From: an uncultured beta proteobacterium
Lineage (GTDB): Bacteria > Pseudomonadota > Gammaproteobacteria > Burkholderiales > Burkholderiaceae
Length of the DNA stretch: 5,088 nt
Direction of reading: 5' to 3'
Assembly (NCBI GenBank): GCA_903930665.1
Contig: CAIYZI010000333.1
Coordinates: forward strand, 1 to 5,088
Shown piece by piece: positions 1-3,963 of this stretch. Under the pieces are notes generated by a model that had not been told where the DNA came from, made no database searches, and worked only from the letters and a program-made list of their open reading frames with translations. The translations under genes were made by a program, and so were the position numbers. Every line of letters begins with the position of its first letter. Position 1 is the stretch's first letter.

Positions 1-66
1 CTGCCAAGATCAGGCTGACTGCACCAGTAGTACAACTAAATCCCCTGAGTAGATTTTTTGGTTGGG

Positions 67-94
67 TTAACCGTCATTTTCTCGCCTTTATAGT
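67..94 (+). promoter_or_regulatory. Candidate sigma70-type promoter of the tautomerase gene
   Basis: A -10-like TATAGT at 89-94 (five of six consensus positions) lies 16 nt downstream of a weak -35-like TTAACC at 67-72. The -35 is part of the small palindrome GGTTAACC (65-72). Transcription would start near 101 and give a leader of about 40 nt ending in a strong Shine-Dalgarno. This was read by eye and no start site is proven. The stretch before it (1-66) shows no recognisable gene; a T6 run at 54-59 has no convincing stem in front of it. Confidence 0.4.
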
Positions 95-143
95 TGCATA
101 GCTAACTTATTTATTAACAACCAAACCACCAAAGGAGAATTTC

Positions 144-533
144 ATGCCCATCCTCAACGTTAAAGTGAGCGGACAAAAGAGTATTGCCACCACCAAAGCT
201 ATTGCCGAATTACTACTCGATTTGACTCATCGCATTCTGGGTAAGAAAAAGGAAGTCACTGCTATCGCAATTGACTATGTTGATCCCAATTGCTGGATAG
301 TGGGCGGCAAGCTACTGAGCGAGCAGGGTAAAAACAGCTTTTACTTTGATATTAAGATTACGGATGAAACCAATACCAAAGATGAGAAAGCTCGGTATAT
401 TAAAGAGGCTTTTGCGGGGTTTGAACAAATTCTAGGTAATCTGCATGAAGAAAGTTATATCTATGTTCAAGATGTAAGGGCGGCTAGTTATGGTTACGGT
501 GGGAAAACCCAGGAATACCGATATCACCACTAA
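144..533 (+). CDS. Tautomerase-superfamily protein (4-oxalocrotonate tautomerase-like, two-unit long form)
   Basis: This is a 129-residue cytoplasmic protein of the tautomerase superfamily, whose members use an N-terminal proline, exposed after Met removal, as catalytic base for keto-enol tautomerisation or related reactions. The sequence begins Met-Pro-Ile-Leu, which places Pro2 correctly. The length is about twice that of a classical 62-residue 4-OT. It reads as two beta-alpha-beta units, roughly residues 2-46 and 66-112, followed by a Tyr/Gly-rich tail (YGYGG at 116-120, then TQEYR). The second unit does not start with Pro, so only the first could carry the catalytic base. The start is secure: AAGGAG at 132-137 is spaced 6 nt from ATG and the Pro follows directly. 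It stands alone, with its own promoter upstream and a different operon downstream. Its substrate cannot be told from sequence. The family is fairly sure and the specificity unknown. Confidence 0.85.
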   Translation: MPILNVKVSGQKSIATTKAIAELLLDLTHRILGKKKEVTAIAIDYVDPNCWIVGGKLLSEQGKNSFYFDIKITDETNTKDEKARYIKEAFAGFEQILGNLHEESYIYVQDVRAASYGYGGKTQEYRYHH

Positions 534-536
534 ACC

Positions 537-563
537 CCAGCTTTATGAACGGCTTTCAGCTGG
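537..563 (+). terminator. Imperfect hairpin after the tautomerase gene, possible weak terminator
   Basis: CCAGCT (537-542) pairs with AGCTGG (558-563), and an inner GAA/TTC pairing (547-549 with 555-557) closes a 5-nt loop. The hairpin begins three bases after the stop codon. No clear T tract follows, so if it terminates transcription it is not a textbook intrinsic terminator. It could instead be a 3' stabilising stem. Confidence 0.3.
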
Positions 564-570
564 TCGGTTG

Positions 571-600
571 ATTATTTGATCAATATATTGACCAAATAAT
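571..600. promoter_or_regulatory. 30-bp near-perfect palindrome, candidate operator for the XRE-family repressor
   Basis: Outer arms ATTATTTG and CAAATAAT and a central palindrome CAATATATTG form one 30-bp dyad. It matches its own reverse complement at 28 of 30 positions, the exceptions being the symmetric pair at 579 and 592. It covers the -35 box of the following promoter, so a bound dimer would block RNA polymerase. The adjacent gene encodes an XRE-type DNA-binding protein, and autorepression at such dyads is the rule for antitoxins of this kind. A further half-site lies at 620-628. The binding is inferred; the symmetry is seen directly. Confidence 0.6.
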
Positions 601-617
601 GGGTTTATGGTTAAAAT
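588..617 (+). promoter_or_regulatory. Promoter of the XRE / nucleotidyltransferase / winged-helix operon
   Basis: TTGACC (588-593) and TAAAAT (612-617) each match sigma70 consensus at five of six positions, with an 18-nt spacer. The -35 box lies inside the 30-bp palindrome. The -10 box ends 9 nt before the ATG at 627, so transcription should begin at or within a few bases of the start codon, predicting a leaderless or nearly leaderless mRNA. Confidence 0.55.
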
Positions 618-619
618 AA

Positions 620-628
620 TGACCAAAT
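620..628 (+). repeat. Third operator half-site overlapping the start codon
   Basis: TGACCAAAT at 620-628 repeats exactly the TGACCAAAT at 589-597 in the right arm of the palindrome. The two copies are 31 bp apart, close to three helical turns, which would put bound proteins on the same face of the DNA. It overlaps the first two bases of the ATG at 627. It may be an auxiliary repressor site downstream of the promoter core. Confidence 0.45.
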
Positions 629-1328
629 GACTACTTCCGAACTTAGCCCTATCCTAGAGCGCCAGTTACTACTGCAGCTAGGTGATCGCATTAAGCGCTT
701 ACGTAAAGCGCAAGGGCTTGGCACGGTCGAAGTATCTGCGCGCGCAAAGCTTACCCGCAATACTCTGCGCTCCATTGAGGCAGGCGACCCGTCTCCTTCT
801 ATCGGCGCTTACCTACGAGTGATGTCGGTTTTGGGCGTTAGCGGAGAGTTAGCGCTTTTGGCGGGCGATACGATGCAAGCTGCTCCCGCTGGATCAGCAG
901 GAGCAAGGTCTAGGCGCATTGCCCCTAACGTACAAGTACGCGTTTTGCCAGATAACGCCGGACACCGACTTCAAGATCTACAAAGTCTTGCTCTGCATGA
1001 AGAAGCTGTTCGGTTTGTAAAGTCCGATCCAGCATCATTACTACAAGCTCAAGACACCTTAGAGCGTTGGCTTGCTACTGGCGACCCTCGCTCAGCTGGC
1101 CTATGGCGAGAATGGAAACTCATCTTAAATGCAGGCTCTTGGCGTAAAGTGCTTGGCCGCACAAGACACGCCCAGCAACTCAGACAAACCTCACCACTAG
1201 TGACCATTCTTCCAGATGAAGTGCGCCTACGTATTTTGAAAGATGTGAGTGCGCTCAAAAAAGGGGTGGTATTTAGTAGCTCCTTGACCACCGCCCAAGA
1301 TGCGCAAGACTTCAAGGGGTTGCCATGA
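627..1328 (+). CDS. XRE-family helix-turn-helix protein, putative antitoxin/autorepressor
   Basis: This 233-residue protein has an XRE/Cro-type helix-turn-helix at about residues 16-75 (GDRIKRLRKAQGL, then KLTRNTLRSIEAG as the recognition region). After a Pro/Ala/Gly-rich linker (85-100) comes a helical domain at about 117-207, with a Trp-rich part (W148, W160, W163) and an LRQTSP motif at 185-190 leading to a conserved-looking ILPDEVR. From memory, such a C-terminal region accompanies XRE proteins encoded beside DUF6036 genes and would be the toxin-binding part. It is the first gene of a three-gene operon and overlaps the next by 4 bp (ATGA). The start is supported by the frame and the promoter position, but there is no Shine-Dalgarno and the -10 box ends 9 nt upstream, suggesting leaderless translation. 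It is probably cytoplasmic and autoregulatory through the 571-600 dyad. Sampled base composition is richer in GC than the flanks. The DNA-binding role is sure; the antitoxin role is inferred. Confidence 0.85.
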   Translation: MTTSELSPILERQLLLQLGDRIKRLRKAQGLGTVEVSARAKLTRNTLRSIEAGDPSPSIGAYLRVMSVLGVSGELALLAGDTMQAAPAGSAGARSRRIAPNVQVRVLPDNAGHRLQDLQSLALHEEAVRFVKSDPASLLQAQDTLERWLATGDPRSAGLWREWKLILNAGSWRKVLGRTRHAQQLRQTSPLVTILPDEVRLRILKDVSALKKGVVFSSSLTTAQDAQDFKGLP

Positions 1329-1885
1329 CACGAGAAGGGCTAGAGCACATCATTCGCGCCAGCGCGGATGTCACCAACCAATATGAATTTGTGATCATCG
1401 GCAGTCAGTCAATGCTAGGCCAAGTGCCTAATCCAGAAAAGGTCTTCACTGTCTCTATGGAGGCGGACATCTATCCAAGACAGGCTCCTGATTTAGCCGA
1501 TGAGATTGATGGCGCAATTGGTGAAGGCTCGCAATTCCACGAGACTTATGGTTACTACGCTCAAGGTGTGGGGCCAGATACCGCAATATTGCCAAAAGAC
1601 TGGATGACGCGTATCCATCGCGTGCAAAACAACAATACCAATGGTCGAGTGGGGTACTGCCTTGATGTGCTTGATCTCTTTCTTGCAAAGGCTGCTGCAG
1701 GGCGAGACAAAGATCGAGAGTTTTGTATGGCACTACTAGAGTACGCCTACCTTACGCCCGCACAAGCCCTAGAGATGGTGCCAACTATGCCGCTCGATGA
1801 TGATGCCCAGCGCAAATTACGCGCAACGATTCGTCGCTGGGCCAAAGTATTAAGAGATGCGGGTAACGATATTTCACAGGAATGA
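1325..1885 (+). CDS. DUF6036-type nucleotidyltransferase-fold protein, putative toxin
   Basis: This 186-residue protein fits the DUF6036 family of nucleotidyltransferase-like proteins, distant relatives of AbiEii/MenT-type toxins. The visible fold signature is a hydrophobic strand ending in Gly26-Ser27, then an acidic pair Glu46-x-Asp48 in SMEADIYP. These are followed by the family-typical FHETYGYYAQGVGPDTAILP segment (71-90), an LDVLDLFLAKAAAGRDKD block (113-130; K122, R127, D130), and a helical C-terminus. Related toxins transfer nucleotides to targets such as tRNA ends or bind nucleotides; the substrate here is unknown. The first acidic residue is Glu rather than Asp, which I believe is usual for this subgroup. 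The start is well set: AAGGGG at 1314-1319 is spaced 5 nt from ATG, and the ATGA overlap with the XRE gene implies translational coupling, keeping the two proteins in balance. It is probably neutralised by the XRE protein. The family call is good; the toxin role is inferred. Confidence 0.82.
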   Translation: MTREGLEHIIRASADVTNQYEFVIIGSQSMLGQVPNPEKVFTVSMEADIYPRQAPDLADEIDGAIGEGSQFHETYGYYAQGVGPDTAILPKDWMTRIHRVQNNNTNGRVGYCLDVLDLFLAKAAAGRDKDREFCMALLEYAYLTPAQALEMVPTMPLDDDAQRKLRATIRRWAKVLRDAGNDISQE

Positions 1886-1888
1886 GCA

Positions 1889-2209
1889 ATGGCCATTAAT
1901 TCATATTTAAAATTTCTGGAAGCTACTTCAAAGCTTGAGATAAACATACCGCCTAATGGCAAGCGCCTATTGAAGGAAATTCTTAAAAGAGGTGATGGAG
2001 AGCCCTGCCGTGTTCAAGACATCATCAGCATGCAAGAGATCGCCTCTCAAGCAGCCCTTCATAAAGCACTTAAAGAGTTAATTGCTGATGGGTATCTCAT
2101 GCTCAAAGCTGACCCACGTGATGGTCGCGCTAGGCATATTCAAGTTACCAAAAAGACTAATGATCTTGTTCAAAAGGTCAGCAAACTTTTAGAGAAGTCA
2201 GCCACATAA
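1889..2209 (+). CDS. Short MarR-like winged-helix DNA-binding protein
   Basis: This 106-residue protein is basic, with a winged helix-turn-helix at about residues 24-88. The MQEIASQAALHKALKELIADGYL stretch (49-70) looks like the recognition helices, and DPRDGRARHIQVT (75-87) matches the beta-wing of MarR regulators. Full MarR proteins are about 140-150 residues; this one has only short N- and C-terminal helices, so the usual dimerisation region is reduced. It begins 3 bases after the nucleotidyltransferase stop with CAGGA (1877-1881) 7 nt before ATG, so it is almost certainly co-transcribed with the two preceding genes. It could be a second regulator of the operon, an accessory component of the putative toxin system, or a passenger. 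No enzymatic motif or membrane segment is present. The fold is fairly sure and the role unknown. Confidence 0.78.
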   Translation: MAINSYLKFLEATSKLEINIPPNGKRLLKEILKRGDGEPCRVQDIISMQEIASQAALHKALKELIADGYLMLKADPRDGRARHIQVTKKTNDLVQKVSKLLEKSAT

Positions 2210-2213
2210 GATG

Positions 2214-2230
2214 CTGCGTCCTATGCGCAG
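2214..2230. terminator. Small hairpin between convergent genes, possible weak terminator
   Basis: CTGCG (2214-2218) pairs with CGCAG (2226-2230) around a 7-nt loop, in the 35-bp gap between the ends of the winged-helix gene and the minus-strand PH-domain gene. There is no T tract on either side. Its position suits a bidirectional stop, but the stem is short. Confidence 0.25.
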
Positions 2231-2244
2231 TAGTTGAAGTAACG

Positions 2245-2736
2245 CTAGGTGTGCCTATTAAGTATCTCGTCGTATTGCCTGCGAAATTCAAGCGGATCAA
2301 CGATCTCCGGAATTGGCTCCCTTGAGCCACCGGTGCCAATAATCACCAAACTGCCGTAATTAAGCATTCTGCCAAAGAAACTTTGCTCAACACGGATGCT
2401 TTCTATCTTTGAAAGATTAATTTCAATGGTGTCGCTACGCAAAAAGCCAAACTTGGCAATGATCTGCCTATTGGTGATTGCCAATTCAGTAGTCATTTTT
2501 GCAATGAATGGCGGCGCAAGAATGTATGCCCCTATAGCAAGAAAAAATAAAGAGGAATAAAGCCGCGCTGATGCTTCCAATTCATCGAACGTCGCCAGTT
2601 TGAGTCCAGGGGTTATCAGACCCAATGCTAGGAAAAAGCCGCCAACCAAGAAAGACTTCCAGTAAGCGAGTAGCGAGATATGCCCCTCATACGAAACCGC
2701 TTCATCTTTGCCGATTACATTTGATACATAACCCAT
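2245..2736 (-). CDS. Membrane-anchored bacterial PH-domain protein (DUF304/YdbS-like)
   Basis: With the start preferred here the protein has 163 residues. Two hydrophobic segments (about 28-44 and 59-76) should span the inner membrane. They are followed by a bacterial pleckstrin-homology domain (about 80-158) with the family pattern TTELAITNRQIIAKFG, then EINLSKIESIRVEQSFFGRMLNYGSLVIIGTGG, then PLEFRRQYDE near the C-terminus. Such proteins are common in bacteria; the soluble domain faces the cytoplasm and its ligand is generally unknown. An ATG seven codons upstream (first base 2757) would give 170 residues. I chose the internal ATG at 2736 because family members start close to a Gly-Tyr-Val motif and because G-rich GGGGGTGG (2739-2746 on the minus strand) lies just upstream, while the outer ATG has only a weak site. 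It is a single gene, convergent with the three-gene operon and divergent from the 104-residue protein gene. Confidence 0.82.
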   Translation of the reverse strand: MGYVSNVIGKDEAVSYEGHISLLAYWKSFLVGGFFLALGLITPGLKLATFDELEASARLYSSLFFLAIGAYILAPPFIAKMTTELAITNRQIIAKFGFLRSDTIEINLSKIESIRVEQSFFGRMLNYGSLVIIGTGGSREPIPEIVDPLEFRRQYDEILNRHT

Positions 2737-2777
2737 CGCCACCCCCAGCAAATACATTTACACAAATCTCATCAATC

Positions 2778-2830
2778 TTTATAAGCTTACTCCTAAGCCC
2801 GTGAGCACCGCAGGGCCTTTGACTTAGAAT
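2778..2830. promoter_or_regulatory. Divergent intergenic region with two candidate -10 boxes and an inverted repeat
   Basis: On the minus strand TATAAA (complement of 2778-2783) is a candidate -10 for the PH-domain gene; no good -35 is seen. On the plus strand TAGAAT (2825-2830) is a candidate -10 about 31 nt before the 2862 start, again with a poor -35. Between them GCTTA (2785-2789) and TAAGC (2794-2798) form a perfect inverted repeat with a 4-nt centre, which could be an operator or a small stem in the leader. The calls rest on single hexamers and are weak. Confidence 0.3.
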
Positions 2831-2861
2831 GTACTAAAGCCAATTTAAAGCGAAAGAGAAT

Positions 2862-3176
2862 ATGTTTAATGACCTTCTAGGCAAGCTTGAAAAACTAGAT
2901 CTCAAACTGAGCCGCGGGTACGAAAATCATCAAGCAGCTACTCATGCATTAATTTTGGATGCTGAAAACTACTTCATGACTGAATATGGAATGGTTGCGC
3001 CTTGGGAAACAAAAGAGCTAGAGGCAGCAAAAAACTTTGCAGACTCTAACTGGCTTAAAGCGGCAACGCAAGCCATTACCAACGCTTTGATCGTGTCCGA
3101 ATATAGCGATGATGAATATTGGGGTGGATACACCTATACCAATAGGGATGCGCAAAGAACGCCTAGGCGGAAGTAA
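2862..3176 (+). CDS. Hypothetical 104-residue soluble protein
   Basis: I do not recognise this family. The product is 104 residues, probably mostly helical and cytoplasmic. It has an amphipathic start (FNDLLGKLEKLDLKLSR), a central region with two Trp residues (W53 and W64), an acidic Tyr-rich patch SDDEYWGGYTY at 82-92, and a basic end (TPRRK). No signal peptide, membrane segment, Cys cluster or nucleotide-binding motif is visible. The start is supported only by a purine-rich AAAGAGA (2853-2859) very close to ATG and by the candidate -10 at 2825-2830. The frame is open over its full length and base composition resembles the neighbours, so it is probably a real gene, perhaps restricted to close relatives. 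It is transcribed alone and ends 7 bp from the convergent DJ-1/PfpI gene. Confidence 0.65.
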   Translation: MFNDLLGKLEKLDLKLSRGYENHQAATHALILDAENYFMTEYGMVAPWETKELEAAKNFADSNWLKAATQAITNALIVSEYSDDEYWGGYTYTNRDAQRTPRRK

Positions 3177-3177
3177 T

Positions 3178-3191
3178 CCCAAGTTATTGGG
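3178..3191. terminator. Short hairpin at the convergent gene ends
   Basis: CCCAA (3178-3182) and TTGGG (3187-3191) form a perfect 5-bp stem with a GTTA loop, spanning the 7-bp gap and the stop codon of the minus-strand gene. There is no T tract on either side, so intrinsic termination would be weak. The placement between two converging genes is the main argument. Confidence 0.3.
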
Positions 3192-3876
3192 TATCCAAAT
3201 TTGTAACCGCCTTTTGAATCACCACCTCCATCGCTGTAATCTGATCCTTTTGGAGCGCGAGTACCTCATTCACTAATGCTAGGCCCGCTTTTCCTGGCGA
3301 TCCGCAATTAAAAGGTGGTGCAGGGTCATATTCAAGCGCCAATTGAAGCCGCTTAGCAATATCTTCCCCTACAAGCTCAGCAGCTAGCTCATAAGCAAAA
3401 TCAATGCCCGCAGTTACCCCTCCGCCAGAGATAAATTTTCCATCCTTGACCACTCGTTGATTCATGGGATCAACACCAAATAGCGGGAGATATTTGCTCC
3501 AGATCCAATGACACGCACTTTTGTGGCCCTGAAGGATTCCAGCAGCCGCAAGAATGAGTGACCCATTGCAGACAGAGGTTATATATTTGGCGCCGATACT
3601 TTGTTTACGCAGGAACGAGAGGGTTGCCTCATCAACCATCTGCTCGCCGATTCCAAAACCGCCAGGTACACACAGAACATCCAATTGGGGGCAGCTCTCA
3701 AATGTCGTTGTTGGATTAATTGAAAACCCCACATCTGTCATTACGGGGCCCAAGTCTTTCCAGACTAAATGCACCTTTGCATTCGGCACTCGGCTAAGCA
3801 CTTGGGCGGGGCCAGTGAGATCAAGCTGCGTCAAATTAGGGAATAACAGAAAGCCCACTTCGATGTTTGTATTCAT
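3184..3876 (-). CDS. DJ-1/PfpI family protein, isonitrile hydratase-like
   Basis: This 230-residue cytoplasmic protein matches in length and motifs the isonitrile (isocyanide) hydratase branch of the DJ-1/PfpI superfamily, which hydrates isonitriles to N-substituted formamides. Visible landmarks are LDLTGPAQVL with Asp19, matching the active-site Asp near position 17 of the Pseudomonas enzymes; the VPGGFG loop (70-75); and the nucleophile elbow SVCNGSLILAAAGIL with Cys103. CHW (122-124) and the GGGVTAGIDFAYELAAELVG helix (151-170) follow. The residue after the Cys is Asn, where characterised enzymes have Thr, so true isonitrile hydratase activity is uncertain and another thiol-dependent or sensing role is possible. 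The start is supported by AAGGGG (complement of 3882-3887) 5 nt from ATG. The gene is head to head with a GlxA-type regulator that carries the same domain and may control it. Confidence 0.85.
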   Translation of the reverse strand: MNTNIEVGFLLFPNLTQLDLTGPAQVLSRVPNAKVHLVWKDLGPVMTDVGFSINPTTTFESCPQLDVLCVPGGFGIGEQMVDEATLSFLRKQSIGAKYITSVCNGSLILAAAGILQGHKSACHWIWSKYLPLFGVDPMNQRVVKDGKFISGGGVTAGIDFAYELAAELVGEDIAKRLQLALEYDPAPPFNCGSPGKAGLALVNEVLALQKDQITAMEVVIQKAVTNLDTQ

Positions 3877-3926
3877 ATCGGCCCCTTAGTTAAATTAGGC
3901 ATGATCAAAGTCTAAGCAATATTGAT

Positions 3927-3954
3927 TTGGCATAAATGACAAAATCATGATAAT
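3927..3954 (+). promoter_or_regulatory. Candidate promoter of the GlxA-type regulator gene
   Basis: TTGGCA (3927-3932) and GATAAT (3949-3954) each match consensus at five of six positions, with a 16-nt spacer. The -10 ends 8 nt before the ATG at 3963, and no Shine-Dalgarno precedes that ATG, so the transcript is likely leaderless. Confidence 0.45.
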
Positions 3955-3963
3955 TTCTGCCAA
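3927..3963. promoter_or_regulatory. Inverted repeat TTGGCA/TGCCAA plus inner palindrome, candidate operator
   Basis: TTGGCA (3927-3932) is the inverse of TGCCAA (3958-3963), the arms beginning 31 bp apart. Between them ATCATGAT (3944-3951) is a perfect 8-bp palindrome touching the -10 box. The site lies in the shared 86-bp region between the divergent DJ-1/PfpI gene and the GlxA-type gene, where an autoregulating AraC-type protein would be expected to bind. AraC proteins often prefer direct repeats, so the regulator may use other bases. Confidence 0.3.

Noticed and set aside
3..101. Open frame at the left edge that could be the last 32 codons of an upstream gene (hydrophobic end before TAG at 99-101)
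   Set aside because: It is too short to judge, has no recognisable sequence, and would place the candidate -10 of the tautomerase gene inside the coding end.
1049..1315. Minus-strand open frame of 88 codons inside the XRE gene
   Set aside because: It is fully antisense to a gene with a clear domain, its protein looks random, and it has no ribosome site.
1455..1733. Minus-strand open frame of 92 codons inside the nucleotidyltransferase gene
   Set aside because: It is antisense to a well-supported family protein; the product shows no domain and has the Leu/Ser/His-rich look of shadow frames.
1747..1962. Minus-strand open frame of 71 codons across the nucleotidyltransferase / winged-helix junction
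   Set aside because: It covers the tight junction of two real genes on the other strand and has no recognisable features.
2819..2824. TTGACT as a -35 box for the 104-residue protein gene
   Set aside because: No acceptable -10 hexamer lies 16-18 nt downstream; TAGAAT at 2825-2830 directly follows it and would itself need another -35.
3160..3169. Perfect 10-bp palindrome CGCCTAGGCG near the end of the 104-residue protein gene
   Set aside because: There is no loop, so it cannot form a good hairpin, it lies within coding sequence, and such short palindromes occur by chance.
3554..3889. Plus-strand open frame of 111 codons antisense to the DJ-1/PfpI gene
   Set aside because: It mirrors the conserved half of the enzyme gene; the product has no domain and the coding strand is beyond doubt.
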